A DNA stretch of 64,000 bases, from the NCBI RefSeq assembly GCF_019264445.1, contig NZ_JAHVAB010000065.1, positions 1 to 64,000 on the forward strand. The letters are read 5' to 3'. The stretch comes from Hydrogenophaga sp. (lineage in GTDB: Bacteria; Pseudomonadota; Gammaproteobacteria; Burkholderiales; Burkholderiaceae_C). How positions within the stretch are numbered: the stretch's first letter is position 1; each line of letters begins with the position of its first letter. Of this stretch, positions 11,530-21,796 are shown piece after piece. The position numbers and the translations under genes are program-made. Under the pieces are notes generated by a model. The model saw only the letters and a program-made list of their open reading frames with translations, was not told the DNA's origin and did no database searches.

Positions 11530-12615
11530 ATGATGAACACCAAAAGCGGCAAGCTGATCGTTTTCCTGATCGCTGCAGTGGCCCTGCTGGCCCTGCCGAT
11601 CATCCTGCAGTCCACCGGGAGCAACTCCTGGGTGCGCATCGTCGACATTGCGTTGCTGTATGTGCTGCTGGCCCTCGGTCTGAACATTGTGGTGGGCTAT
11701 GCAGGCCTGCTTGACCTGGGCTACATCGCGTTCTTTGCAGTGGGTGCGTACGTGTTTGCCTTGCTCGGCTCGCCCCACCTGGCCGACACCTTCCCGGCGA
11801 TCAAGGCCATGTTCCCCAACGGCCTGCACTACAGCATCTGGTGGGTGATGATTCTGGCGGCGGTGATTGCCGGCGTGGTCGGCATGATCCTCGGTGCTCC
11901 CACGCTCAAGCTGCGTGGCGACTACCTCGCCATCATCACGCTGGGCTTCGGCGAGATCATCCGCATCTTCCTGCTCAACATGGACCGCCCGGTGAACATC
12001 ACCAACGGCCCCAAGGGCATCAGCCAGATCGACACCATTTCGGTGTTCGGGCTGGACCTGGGCAAGCGCCTGACCATTGGTGACTACACCCTTCAGCCGG
12101 TCACGCTGTACTACTACCTGTTCCTGTTCTTCGTGGTCCTGGCCATCATCATTTCGTACCGCCTCCAGGGCTCGCGCATTGGCCGCGCATGGATGGCGAT
12201 TCGCGAAGACGAGATCGCGGCCAAGGCCATGGGTCTGAACACCCGCAACCTCAAGCTGCTGGCGTTCGGCATGGGCGCTTCTTTCGGTGGTGTGTCCGGC
12301 GTGCTTTTCGCGTCGTTCCAGCGCTTTGTGTCGCCCGAGTCGTTCTCGCTGATGGAGTCTGTGATGGTGGTGGCCATGGTGGTGCTGGGCGGCATCGGGC
12401 ACATCCCGGGTGTCGTGCTCGGCGCCTTGCTGCTGGCGGGTCTGCCGGAATTGCTGCGTCACGTGGCGCACCCGCTCACCGCCATGACCGACGGCCGTCT
12501 GGCGCCTGAAATCCTGCGCCAGCTGCTGATTGCGCTGGCCATGGTGATCGTCATGCTGATTCGCCCCAAAGGCTTGTGGCCCGCGCCCGAGCACGGCAAA
12601 TCCTTGTCCAAGTAA
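11530..12615 (+). CDS. livM: Branched-chain amino-acid ABC transporter permease LivM
   Basis: Second permease subunit, 361 residues and about ten membrane segments. It carries the LivM signature LGLNIVVGYAGLLDLGY and the cytoplasmic EAA-like loop RAWMAIREDEIAAKAMGLN that contacts the ATPases. An AGGAG ribosome-binding site lies 8 bases before two successive ATGs (11530 and 11533); the first is chosen. It follows livH by 17 bases and precedes livG by 13, so the subunits are surely co-expressed. Confidence 0.93.
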   Translation: MMNTKSGKLIVFLIAAVALLALPIILQSTGSNSWVRIVDIALLYVLLALGLNIVVGYAGLLDLGYIAFFAVGAYVFALLGSPHLADTFPAIKAMFPNGLHYSIWWVMILAAVIAGVVGMILGAPTLKLRGDYLAIITLGFGEIIRIFLLNMDRPVNITNGPKGISQIDTISVFGLDLGKRLTIGDYTLQPVTLYYYLFLFFVVLAIIISYRLQGSRIGRAWMAIREDEIAAKAMGLNTRNLKLLAFGMGASFGGVSGVLFASFQRFVSPESFSLMESVMVVAMVVLGGIGHIPGVVLGALLLAGLPELLRHVAHPLTAMTDGRLAPEILRQLLIALAMVIVMLIRPKGLWPAPEHGKSLSK

Positions 12616-12628
12616 ACGGAGAATCCAG

Positions 12629-13399
12629 ATGACTGACACGATTCTCAAAGTAGCGAATGTTTCCAAGCGCTTCGGTGGCCTGCAGGCCCTGAGCGATGTG
12701 GGCATCGAAATCAAGCGCGGTCAGGTCTACGGCCTGATCGGTCCCAACGGGGCCGGAAAGACCACGTTCTTCAACGTGCTGACCGGTCTGTACACGCCCG
12801 ACAGCGGCTCCTTCGAGCTCGCCGGCAAGTCCTACACGCCCAGCGCGGTGCACGAGGTCGCCAAGGCAGGTATTGCGCGCACGTTCCAGAACATCCGGCT
12901 CTTTGCCGAAATGACCGCACTCGAAAACGTGATGGTCGGTCGCCACGTGCGCACGCATTCCGGCCTGTTTGGCGCGGTGCTGCGCACGCCGGGCTTCAAA
13001 CGCGAGGAAGCCGAGATCACCGCGCGTGCGCGCGAATTGCTGGCTTACGTAGGTATCGAGAAGTTTGCCGACTACAAGTCGCGCACGCTGAGCTACGGTG
13101 ACCAGCGCCGCCTGGAGATTGCGCGTGCTCTGGCCACGGATCCCCAGCTGATTGCACTGGACGAACCCGCCGCCGGCATGAACGCCACGGAAAAGATCCA
13201 GCTGCGCGAGCTGATCGACCAGATCCGCAAGGACAACCGAACGATTCTGCTGATCGAGCACGACGTGAAGCTCGTGATGGGCTTGTGCGATCGCGTGACC
13301 GTGCTCGACTACGGCAAGCAGCTCGCGTCTGGCACACCCGCTGACGTGCAGAAGGACCCCAAGGTGATCGAGGCTTATCTCGGTACCGGTGGCCACTGA
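12629..13399 (+). CDS. livG: Branched-chain amino-acid ABC transporter ATPase LivG
   Basis: Cytoplasmic ATPase of the Liv importer, 256 residues. Walker A is GPNGAGKTT, the signature motif is LSYGDQRRLEIARAL and Walker B is LIALDEPAAGMN, followed by the H-loop LIEHDV. The characteristic LivG insertion (ARTFQNIRLF through HSGLFGAVLRTP) is present. A CGGAGAA ribosome-binding site precedes the ATG. It pairs with LivF to form the heterodimeric motor. Confidence 0.94.
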   Translation: MTDTILKVANVSKRFGGLQALSDVGIEIKRGQVYGLIGPNGAGKTTFFNVLTGLYTPDSGSFELAGKSYTPSAVHEVAKAGIARTFQNIRLFAEMTALENVMVGRHVRTHSGLFGAVLRTPGFKREEAEITARARELLAYVGIEKFADYKSRTLSYGDQRRLEIARALATDPQLIALDEPAAGMNATEKIQLRELIDQIRKDNRTILLIEHDVKLVMGLCDRVTVLDYGKQLASGTPADVQKDPKVIEAYLGTGGH

Positions 13400-13415
13400 T
13401 CAAGGATTGACGCAA

Positions 13416-14132
13416 ATGGCAAACACACTCCTCAAAGTCAGCGGCCTGAAGGTCGCCTACGGCGGCATCAAGGCGGTCAAGGGCATTGACCTTGAAGTGC
13501 GCGAAGGTGAGCTGATCTCGCTGATCGGCTCCAACGGCGCGGGCAAGACGACCACCATGAAAGCCGTCACGGGGTCGCTGGCCTACGAAGCTGGTGACAT
13601 CGAATACCTCGGTCAGAGCATCAAGGGCAAGGGCGCCTGGGACCTCGTCAAACAAGGCCTGGCCATGGTGCCTGAAGGCCGTGGCGTGTTCACCCGGATG
13701 ACGATCACCGAGAACCTGCAGATGGGCGCCTACATCCGCAACGACAAGGCCGGCATTGCGCAGGACATCGAAAAGATGTTCGGCATTTTCCCGCGGCTGC
13801 GCGAGCGCAAGGACCAGCTCGCCGGCACCATGAGCGGTGGCGAGCAGCAGATGCTGGCCATGGCACGTGCGCTGATGAGCCAGCCCAAGGTGCTGCTGCT
13901 GGATGAGCCCTCCATGGGCCTGTCGCCCATCATGGTGGACAAGATCTTCGAGGTGGTGCGCGACGTGTCTGCCCAGGGGGTGACCATCCTGCTGGTGGAG
14001 CAGAACGCGCGCCGCGCGCTGCAGATTGCGGACCGCGCCTACGTGATGGATTCCGGCGAAATCATCATGACCGGCGTGGGCCGCGACATGCTCGACGATC
14101 CCAAGGTGCGCGCCGCCTACCTGGGCGAATAG
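13416..14132 (+). CDS. livF: Branched-chain amino-acid ABC transporter ATPase LivF
   Basis: Second ATPase subunit, 238 residues: Walker A GSNGAGKTT, Q-loop region MVPEGRGVF, signature MSGGEQQMLAMARAL, Walker B LLLDEPSMGLSP, H-loop LLVEQNARRAL. The frame is open from 13389, but the ATG at 13416 gives the standard N-terminus and lies 16 bases past the livG stop. It is the last gene of the liv run; 156 bases then separate it from lysS, with no clear terminator. Confidence 0.94.
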   Translation: MANTLLKVSGLKVAYGGIKAVKGIDLEVREGELISLIGSNGAGKTTTMKAVTGSLAYEAGDIEYLGQSIKGKGAWDLVKQGLAMVPEGRGVFTRMTITENLQMGAYIRNDKAGIAQDIEKMFGIFPRLRERKDQLAGTMSGGEQQMLAMARALMSQPKVLLLDEPSMGLSPIMVDKIFEVVRDVSAQGVTILLVEQNARRALQIADRAYVMDSGEIIMTGVGRDMLDDPKVRAAYLGE

Positions 14133-14288
14133 GGCACCCCCACGCTGCGCCGTTGCGCGGGTCGCTGTCCTCCCACGGGGCTGATCCGGCTTGGGGCGGC
14201 CCGGCGCCGGATCGTTGCTTCCACGCGGGGCTGGCCGAAAACTACAATCATGGGTTGCGCACTTCGGTGCCCAACCCATTTTTCATTC

Positions 14289-15842
14289 ATGACACAAGCC
14301 CACACCCCCGACGCCAGCGCGCCCGCGCAAGACGAAAATCAGCTCATCGGCGAACGCCGGGAAAAGCTCAAGGCCTTGCGCGAGGCACAGAAGCAGGGGC
14401 AGGGTGTGGCCTTCCCCAACGACTTCAAACCGGCCGACAAGGCCGCGGACCTGTTTGCCCGCTACGGCGACAGCACCAAGGAAGCGCTCGAAGCAGAGCC
14501 GGTGCGCGCCAGCGTTGCCGGGCGCATGATGCTCAAGCGCGTGATGGGCAAGGCCAGCTTCGCCACGCTGCAGGACGCTTCGTTTGGCCCTTCGGGTGGC
14601 CGCATCCAGGTCTACCTGAACAACGACAGCGTGGGCGAGGCGTTGCATGGCGCCTTCAAGCACTGGGACCTGGGCGACATCGTGGCCGCCGAGGGCGTGG
14701 TCATGCGCACGCGCACCGGTGAGCTCACCATCCATGCCGACCGCATCCGCCTGATCACGAAGAGCCTGCGCCCGCTGCCCGACAAGTTCCACGGCATTAC
14801 CGATCAGGAGATCAAGTACCGCCAGCGCTACGTGGACCTGATGACGGACGAGACGGCGCGCAAGCGATTCGTGGCGCGCAGCCAGGCGCTCTCCAGCATC
14901 CGCGATTTCATGGTGAGCCATGGCTTCCTGGAAGTGGAAACGCCGATGCTGCACCCCATTCCGGGGGGGGCCAACGCCAAGCCGTTCAAGACGCACCACA
15001 ACGCGCTCGACCAGGAAATGTTTCTCCGCATCGCGCCCGAGCTGTATCTCAAGCGTCTGCTGGTGGGCGGCTTCGACCGGGTGTTCGAGATCAACCGCAA
15101 CTTCCGCAACGAAGGCATCAGCGTGCGGCACAACCCCGAGTTCACCATGATGGAGTTCTATGCGGCGTACTGGAACTACCAGGACCTGATGGACTTCAAC
15201 GAGCAGCTCATTCGCCATGTGGTGCGCCAGGTGCGCGGTGACGAACCTCTGACCTACCAGGGCCAGCCGGTGGACGTGATGTCGCCGTTTGAGCGCCTCA
15301 CCATCCGCGAAGCCATCGTCAAGTACACGGACGCAGGCAACAGCGTGGACGACGCTGCCTGGTTGCAGGCTCAACTCAAAAAGCTCGGCCTGAGCGAGGA
15401 GAAGCACCAGCTCTCCGCCCGCAGCCTGGCCAGCCTGCAGGTGCTGTACTTTGAAGAGAAGGTTGAGGACAAGCTCTGGAACCCGACGTTCATCATGGAC
15501 CACCCGACCGAGATCTCGCCGCTGGCGCGTGCCAACGACGCGAACCCGGAGGTGACGGAGCGCTTCGAGCTCTACATCACCGGGCGCGAGTTCGGCAATG
15601 CGTTCTCCGAGCTCAACGACGCTGAAGACCAGGCGGCCCGCTTCCAGGCACAGGCTTCGGCCAAGGATGGCGGCGACGAAGAGGCGATGTATTACGACGC
15701 GGACTACATTCGCGCGCTGGAATACGGCATGCCGCCTGCGGGCGGCTGCGGGATCGGCATCGACCGCCTCATGATGCTGCTGACCGACAGCCCCAGCATC
15801 CGCGACGTGATCCTTTTCCCGGCCTTGCGCCGCGAAGCCTGA
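14289..15842 (+). CDS. lysS: Lysyl-tRNA synthetase, class II
   Basis: Charges tRNA-Lys with lysine in the cytoplasm. The 517-residue protein has an N-terminal OB-fold anticodon-binding domain (about 75-175), motif 2 [20 protein letters not shown] and motif 3 [13 protein letters not shown], all typical of class II LysRS. The ATG at 14289 is the first sensible start. A run of eight G residues near 14963 encodes the conserved Pro-Gly-Gly step, and the frame is intact across it. A strong terminator follows the stop. Confidence 0.97.
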   Translation: MTQAHTPDASAPAQDENQLIGERREKLKALREAQKQGQGVAFPNDFKPADKAADLFARYGDSTKEALEAEPVRASVAGRMMLKRVMGKASFATLQDASFGPSGGRIQVYLNNDSVGEALHGAFKHWDLGDIVAAEGVVMRTRTGELTIHADRIRLITKSLRPLPDKFHGITDQEIKYRQRYVDLMTDETARKRFVARSQALSSIRDFMVSHGFLEVETPMLHPIPGGANAKPFKTHHNALDQEMFLRIAPELYLKRLLVGGFDRVFEINRNFRNEGISVRHNPEFTMMEFYAAYWNYQDLMDFNEQLIRHVVRQVRGDEPLTYQGQPVDVMSPFERLTIREAIVKYTDAGNSVDDAAWLQAQLKKLGLSEEKHQLSARSLASLQVLYFEEKVEDKLWNPTFIMDHPTEISPLARANDANPEVTERFELYITGREFGNAFSELNDAEDQAARFQAQASAKDGGDEEAMYYDADYIRALEYGMPPAGGCGIGIDRLMMLLTDSPSIRDVILFPALRREA

Positions 15843-15870
15843 TCGCCGGCCAGCCGGCCCCGACGTGAAA

Positions 15871-15898
15871 GAAGCCGCCCTCGGGCGGCTTCTTTTTT
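15871..15898 (+). terminator. Rho-independent terminator between lysS and rpoH
   Basis: Stem GAAGCCGCC (from 15871) pairs with GGCGGCTTC (ending 15892) and runs into six T residues (15893-15898). On the other strand the tail TTCTTT is weaker but could also end the convergent rpoH transcript. Confidence 0.85.
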
Positions 15899-15913
15899 GG
15901 AGAGCCGTACCAC

Positions 15914-16861
<948 letters not shown>

Positions 16862-16893
16862 ATGAACCCTCCTGAGGTGGTCTGCCAAGAATA

Positions 16894-16920
16894 TTAGCAC
16901 TCTCTGGGAGTGAGTGCTAA
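16894..16920 (-). promoter_or_regulatory. CIRCE operator (HrcA-binding site) upstream of rpoH
   Basis: TTAGCACTC (16894-16902), a 9-base spacer, and GAGTGCTAA (16912-16920): an exact match on both arms to the CIRCE inverted repeat bound by the heat-shock repressor HrcA. It sits 32 bases upstream of the rpoH ATG, in the leader or overlapping the promoter. The hrcA gene is not in this window. Confidence 0.93.
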
Positions 16921-17047
16921 GGCGAAAGTTCCGGGCCTGATCGGGGTACGGTCTTCATGGCATGGATAAATGCACAGTGTGGTATGGCCGCGCCCGCGTA
17001 CCCGGCGCGACTGCTTGCGGCGGCCGGGCCACGCACAATCCAGCCCC

Positions 17048-17923
17048 ATGGCGATTGCAATCAATTCAGAAGAAGTGCTCACCCCACCCGTGCCCTCGGC
17101 CACGGTGATGGTGGTGCGCGACGGGCCTGCGGGCCTGGAGGTGCTGCTGGTGCGCCGGCACGGCAATTCGGGTGTGCTGGGCGGCGTGCATGTGTTTCCT
17201 GGCGGCAAGCTCGACGCGGCGGATCGCCTGGTCGACCCCGCCGCCCTGGACCGGCCTGCTGTGGCCTGCCGGGACAGCCTGGGCGAGCCCGGGCTCGGTC
17301 TGGACACGGCGGTGGGTCTGCACGTGGCGGCCCTGCGTGAGACCTTCGAAGAATGTGGCCTGTTGCTCGGTGTGGCGGATGGCGCTGCCCACGTGCGGCC
17401 GTTGCGCGAACGCACCGCTGCTGGAACCGCGTTTTCGGCCGTGCTGCAAGACCTTGGCCTGCCGTTGAACACAGCCTGTGTGCAGCCGTGGTCTCGCTGG
17501 GTAACGCCCCGCGTGCCGTCGGTGACCAACAAGCGCTTCGACACCCGCTTCTTCGTGGCTGCGGCACCCGATGGCCAGGATGTGGAGCATTGCGCCCGCG
17601 AAGCTACCGAGGCGGTGTGGCTCTCGCCCCGGGTGGCGCTGGAGCGCTACTGGGCGGGCGAGATCGATCTGGCGCCACCGCAGATCATGAGCCTGAGCCA
17701 GCTGCACCGCTGTGCGGATGCGGCGCAGGTGATGGCCGCTGCGCGCAGCCGCCCGCCCGCGCTGATCGAGCCGGAGCCGTTTGACGAGGAAGGCCGCCGG
17801 GTCATCTGCTACCCCGGCGACCCGGCGCACCGCCTGAGCAAGCGCGTGTGGCCCGGCCCGACCCGGCTGGTGCACCGCAACCAGCGTTTCGAACCCGAGG
17901 GCGGCTTGGCCGCATTGCTATGA
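17048..17923 (+). CDS. Nudix hydrolase with split Nudix box
   Basis: Predicted metal-dependent diphosphohydrolase. The 291-residue protein has VFPGGK near residue 54 and the catalytic half of the Nudix box, RETFEECG, near residue 100. These are normally about eight residues apart but here are separated by an insertion of roughly 45. That layout recalls NUDT7/NUDT19-type CoA diphosphatases; acyl-CoA or CoA is therefore a possible substrate, by inference only. The ATG at 17048 is preferred over an upstream in-frame ATG at 16970 because the Nudix fold begins right after it. The stop overlaps the start of the next gene by four bases (ATGA). Confidence 0.8.
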   Translation: MAIAINSEEVLTPPVPSATVMVVRDGPAGLEVLLVRRHGNSGVLGGVHVFPGGKLDAADRLVDPAALDRPAVACRDSLGEPGLGLDTAVGLHVAALRETFEECGLLLGVADGAAHVRPLRERTAAGTAFSAVLQDLGLPLNTACVQPWSRWVTPRVPSVTNKRFDTRFFVAAAPDGQDVEHCAREATEAVWLSPRVALERYWAGEIDLAPPQIMSLSQLHRCADAAQVMAAARSRPPALIEPEPFDEEGRRVICYPGDPAHRLSKRVWPGPTRLVHRNQRFEPEGGLAALL

Positions 17924-18318
17924 AACGGCAGGCTGCCGTGGCGTTGACCGCCGTGTCCCTGGCTGTGCTGCTGGCCGCCTGTCAGGAGCGGCCGCGTGAA
18001 GCGTCACCCGCGCCCGCCGCGAGCGCACCCCTTGCGGCGGCGCCAGCCGCAGACCAGTGGCTGGGCAAATGGAACGGGCCCGAGGGCACTTTCCTTGAGC
18101 TCAAGGGTGGCGGTGGCCGCTACGAGGTGACTGTCCGGAACCTGGACGGCCCCAGAACGTTTCCCGGAACAGCCGTGGCCGATGGGATCGAATTCGAACG
18201 CGACGGTGTCAAAGAGTCGCTGCGGGCCACCAACGGCGCAGACACCGGCATGAAATGGCTCGCCGACAAAAACCGCTGCCTCACGGTGCGCTTGGGCGAA
18301 GGCTACTGCCGGGACTGA
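17920..18318 (+). CDS. Small predicted lipoprotein of unknown function
   Basis: I do not recognise this family. The 132-residue protein begins with a lipoprotein signal, MKRQAAVALTAVSLAVLLAAC, whose lipobox LAAC gives a lipidated cysteine at residue 21. An Ala/Pro-rich linker follows, then a compact domain (about 45-130) with WLGKWNGPEGTFLELK and a C-terminal cysteine pair (C-LTVRLGEGY-C) that could form a disulfide. The residue after the lipid cysteine is Q, predicting outer-membrane sorting. Its start overlaps the Nudix stop (ATGA), so the two are translationally coupled. Confidence 0.75.
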   Translation: MKRQAAVALTAVSLAVLLAACQERPREASPAPAASAPLAAAPAADQWLGKWNGPEGTFLELKGGGGRYEVTVRNLDGPRTFPGTAVADGIEFERDGVKESLRATNGADTGMKWLADKNRCLTVRLGEGYCRD

Positions 18319-18327
18319 GCCCGGCGC

Positions 18328-19386
18328 TCAGGCCCTCACACCGAACTGGTACACCGTGGTGGCCCTGTAGGGCTGCCCGGGGGCCACGATGTTCTGGGGC
18401 AGCTCGGGGCAGTTGGGGGCATTGGGGAAGTGCTGCGGCTCCAGGCAAACAGCCGCACGCGGGCGGTGTGGCACGCCCCATTTGCCCAGGTCGGGCTTGG
18501 CGGCCGCGCCCAGCTGGCCAGCGGTGTAGACCTGCAGCAAGGGCTCCGTGGTCCATACGCCGAGCGTGCGGCCGCTCGTCTCGCTGTGCATCTGGGCGCA
18601 CTGGCGCAGGGTGCCAGGCGCGTGCGAGGGCAGCAGGTAGCTCAGGTCGATATCGGACAGCGCGCCCAGGCGTTGCGGCTGGCGCAGGTCGTGCGCATGC
18701 CCGTCGAGTGAGACGCGCCCACCGGTGGCGATGCCGTCCATTCCAGTGGCGAGCACCTCATGGGCTGGCACTTGCAGCACGTGGCTGTCGATGCGCTGGC
18801 CCTCGCGCACGCCATCGAGGTTGAAATAGATGTGGCTGGTGAAGCTCGCCGGGCCGGGCTCGTCGAGTGCGGTGGCTTCGTGCTCCAGCACCAGCGCGTT
18901 GTCGTCGCTCAGGCGGTAGGTGAGTTGCAGGTCGAGCGTACCGGGGAAGTCGTCTTCTGCGGTGACAAAGCGGTGGCGCAGCACCAGCGTCTGCGCGTCG
19001 GGCTGCGCGGCGTCGAAGGCGCGGTGACGCGCACCGCGCGGGCCGCCATGGATGCAGTGGGCGCCCGCGTTGGGCGTGAGGCGGTGCTCGCGCCCGTTCA
19101 GCGTGAAGCGCGCGCCACCGATGCGCCCCGCATAGCGGCCAACGAAGGCGCCCATGGAGGGCGAGCCGCTCAACACGTCAGCGAGCTGGTCGTAGCCGAG
19201 TGCGACGTCGTCCAGCATGCCGTGGCGGTCGGGCACCACGATCTGCAGCACCTTGGCGCCGAGGTTGGTGATGGCCACCACCATGCCGCGCGCGTTGCGC
19301 AGCAGGTAGAGGGCGGTGGGGCGCCCGTCGACGGTGCCCTGGAAGCGGGCGGGGTCGAGCGGGTGGGGGAAGGGGGTTGGCGTCAT
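18328..19386 (-). CDS. galM: Aldose 1-epimerase (mutarotase)
   Basis: Interconverts alpha and beta anomers of aldoses. The 352-residue protein carries GAFVGRYAGRIGGARF, the HCIHGG segment and the C-terminal CLEPQHFPNAPN with the catalytic glutamate, all typical of GalM. It is the last gene of the minus-strand hexuronate cluster, 84 bases after the Bug-receptor gene. Uronate dehydrogenase acts on a cyclic sugar and prefers one anomer in studied enzymes, so this mutarotase could feed it; a role with ordinary sugars is equally possible. Confidence 0.88.
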   Translation of the reverse strand: MTPTPFPHPLDPARFQGTVDGRPTALYLLRNARGMVVAITNLGAKVLQIVVPDRHGMLDDVALGYDQLADVLSGSPSMGAFVGRYAGRIGGARFTLNGREHRLTPNAGAHCIHGGPRGARHRAFDAAQPDAQTLVLRHRFVTAEDDFPGTLDLQLTYRLSDDNALVLEHEATALDEPGPASFTSHIYFNLDGVREGQRIDSHVLQVPAHEVLATGMDGIATGGRVSLDGHAHDLRQPQRLGALSDIDLSYLLPSHAPGTLRQCAQMHSETSGRTLGVWTTEPLLQVYTAGQLGAAAKPDLGKWGVPHRPRAAVCLEPQHFPNAPNCPELPQNIVAPGQPYRATTVYQFGVRA

Positions 19387-19470
19387 GCCCCTGATTGTGG
19401 TCTGAGCGCGCGCGGGAGCGGGCCGAGCGGTGGCAGACCTGCTCTGCGGGGTGTTCTGCGCCGGCGAGCT

Positions 19471-20439
19471 TCAGTCGAGCTTGATGTTGGCCTGGGCCAC
19501 CACCGCGCCCCAGCGCTTGCGCTCGCTTTCGAAGAAGCGGTCCTGCTCGGCCGACTGCATGGTCACCACCTCCGCGCCTTGCCCGGTGAGGCGGGCGCGC
19601 ACGTCCGGGCTGCGGATGGCCTTGATGAGCTCGGCGTTGAGGCGCGCGATGATCGCCGCCGGCGTGCCGTTGGCCACCAGCGTGCCCTGCCAGGTGCCCG
19701 ACTCGAAATCGGTCACGCCTTGCTCGGCCAGCGTGGGCACGTCGCCCACCAGCGGCATGCGCGTTTTCTTGGAGATGCCCAACACCTTGAGCCTGCCGTT
19801 CTGTACGTGCGGCAGCGTGGCCAGCATGCCGTTCATGATCACTTGCGTCTGGCCCGCCACGGTGTCGGTGACCGCTTGCGAGCCGCCCTTGTAGGGCACA
19901 TAGGTCCACTTCGCGCCGGTGGCGCGCTCGACCGCCACGCCGGCCACGTGCGGCGCGCTGCCCACCGCCGTCACCGCGAAGTTGATGTCGCTGGTTTTCG
20001 AGAGGGCGACCAACTCCTTGAGGTTGTTGGCCTTCACCGACGGATGCACCGCCAGCATGTGCGGCGAGTAGGCCAGCATGGTCACGCCGCGCAGGTCTTT
20101 GCTGGGGTCGAACGAGAGCTTGGTGTACACGGCCGGGCTGATGGCCAGCGCGCCCACGTCGCACAGCAGCAGCGTGTGGCCGTCGGGCGCGGACTTGGCC
20201 ACCAGATCGGCGCCCAGGTTGCCGTTGGCCCCCGGGCGGTTTTCCACCACCACGGGCTGCCCCATGTTTTCCGACAGCACCTGGCTGATGGCGCGCGCAA
20301 TGATGTCGGACGAACCCCCGGGCGGGTAGGGCACGATGATCTTCAGGGGCTTGCTGGGGAAAGCCTGAGCGTGCGCGGGCAGCCCCACGGTGGCCAGGGC
20401 AGCGGTGGCGGCGAGCAGGTGGCGGCGGTTCATGGACAT
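19471..20439 (-). CDS. Bug-family (TctC) periplasmic substrate-binding protein
   Basis: Periplasmic receptor of the tripartite tricarboxylate transporter type, 322 residues. It has a signal peptide (MNRRHLLAATAALATVGLPA, cleavage after AHA) and the family motifs KPLKIIVPYPPGGSSD, NRPGANGNLGAD and PLVGDVPTLAEQG. No tctA/tctB membrane genes are nearby, as is usual for the many orphan Bug proteins of Burkholderiales. Two in-frame ATGs (20439, 20433) follow an AAGGAG site; the first is taken. Its position between dctM and galM suggests a sugar-acid ligand, perhaps uronate or aldarate, by context only. Confidence 0.87.
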   Translation of the reverse strand: MSMNRRHLLAATAALATVGLPAHAQAFPSKPLKIIVPYPPGGSSDIIARAISQVLSENMGQPVVVENRPGANGNLGADLVAKSAPDGHTLLLCDVGALAISPAVYTKLSFDPSKDLRGVTMLAYSPHMLAVHPSVKANNLKELVALSKTSDINFAVTAVGSAPHVAGVAVERATGAKWTYVPYKGGSQAVTDTVAGQTQVIMNGMLATLPHVQNGRLKVLGISKKTRMPLVGDVPTLAEQGVTDFESGTWQGTLVANGTPAAIIARLNAELIKAIRSPDVRARLTGQGAEVVTMQSAEQDRFFESERKRWGAVVAQANIKLD

Positions 20440-20509
20440 GGGTTCTCCTTGGGTAGAACGAGGCGAAGTGAATGGCGTGCGGCGCGAGGGCCGCAGGGGT
20501 GGGCTGGGT

Positions 20510-21796
20510 TCAGCGGGCAAGCACGGTCTGGGGCAGCCAGAGCGAAATGCCGGGCAGGTAGGTGACGGCCATGAGCACGCCAAACAGCGCGACGTAAAAA
20601 GGCAGGAGCGCCTTCACGACGGTTTCCATGGGCAGCTTGGCGACGGCGCTGCCCACAAACAGCACGCCACCCACGGGCGGTGTGATCAGGCCCATGCCGA
20701 GGTTGACCATCATGATCATCCCGAAGTGCACCGGGTCCACGCCGATGGCCTTGACCACCGGCAGCAGGATGGGCGTGAGGATCAGGATGAGCGGAGCCAT
20801 GTCCATCAGCGTGCCCAGGGCGAGCAGCATGATGTTGATCATCATGAGGATCACGTAGCGGTTGTCCGACAGCGTGGTGAAGGCGGTCGTGATCTGCAGC
20901 GGGATCTGCATCAACGTCATGATGTAGCCGAAGCCAGCGGCAAAGGCGATGAGGATCATCACGATGGCCAGCGTTTTCACCGTGCGGTGCACCAGCTTGG
21001 GCAGCTCGCGCCACTTGTAGTCGCGGTAGACGAACATGGTGACGAGAAACGCCCAGACCACGGCCACCGACGCCGACTCGGTGGCGGTGAACACGCCCGA
21101 GAGAATGCCGCCCAGGATGATCACCATGGTCATCAGACCCCAGAGCGCATCGGCGCAGATCTTGAGCGCCTGGCGCAGCGGGATCACCTCGCCTTTGGGG
21201 TAGTTCTTGCGCTTGGCGATCACCAGGCACATCACGGCCAGCGTCAGGCCCAGCAGCAGGCCGGGGAGCACGCCGGCCAGAAACAGCGCCGCAATCGAGA
21301 CCGAACCACCCGCCGCGAGTGAGTAGATCACCGCGTTGTGGCTGGGCGGAATCAGGATGGCCTGCACCGAGCCGCTGACCGTGACGGCCGTGGCGAATTC
21401 GCGCGGGTAGCCCTTTTTCACCATCTCCGGAATCAGCACCGTGCCCACCGACGCGGTGTCGGCCATGGACGAGCCCGAGATGGCGCCGAAGAACGTGGAG
21501 GCGAGGATGTTGACCAGCGACAGGCCGCCGCGGATGAAGCCCACCAGCACGTTGGCAAAGGCCACCAGCCGGCGCGCCATGCCGCCCTCGGCCATGATGG
21601 CGCCGGCCAGCACGAAGAACGGGATGGCCAGCAGCGAGAACTTGTTGACGCCGCTGCTGATGGCGATCATCACCGCGTCCAGCGGAATCTCGATCCACCA
21701 CGCGCCGATGAGCGCCGCGATGCCCAGGGCATAGGCCACCGGTGTGCCGATGAGCATGAGCACGAAGAAGCTGCCCAGCAAAATGAGTGCGTCCAT
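20510..21796 (-). CDS. dctM: TRAP transporter large permease DctM
   Basis: Main membrane subunit of a Na+-driven TRAP importer: 428 residues, about twelve membrane segments, with the DctM signatures LAIPFFVLAGAIM and SGSSMADTASVGTVLIPEM. Its ATG overlaps the dctQ stop by one base (TGATG), so the two membrane subunits are translationally coupled. Within the cluster it should import the sugar acid bound by DctP. Family is secure; substrate is inferred from neighbours. Confidence 0.94.
   Translation of the reverse strand: MDALILLGSFFVLMLIGTPVAYALGIAALIGAWWIEIPLDAVMIAISSGVNKFSLLAIPFFVLAGAIMAEGGMARRLVAFANVLVGFIRGGLSLVNILASTFFGAISGSSMADTASVGTVLIPEMVKKGYPREFATAVTVSGSVQAILIPPSHNAVIYSLAAGGSVSIAALFLAGVLPGLLLGLTLAVMCLVIAKRKNYPKGEVIPLRQALKICADALWGLMTMVIILGGILSGVFTATESASVAVVWAFLVTMFVYRDYKWRELPKLVHRTVKTLAIVMILIAFAAGFGYIMTLMQIPLQITTAFTTLSDNRYVILMMINIMLLALGTLMDMAPLILILTPILLPVVKAIGVDPVHFGMIMMVNLGMGLITPPVGGVLFVGSAVAKLPMETVVKALLPFYVALFGVLMAVTYLPGISLWLPQTVLAR

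Noticed and set aside
14963-14970. Eight-G homopolymer in lysS as a frameshift or slippage site
   Set aside because: It encodes the conserved Pro-Gly-Gly step in frame, and the protein is complete on both sides.
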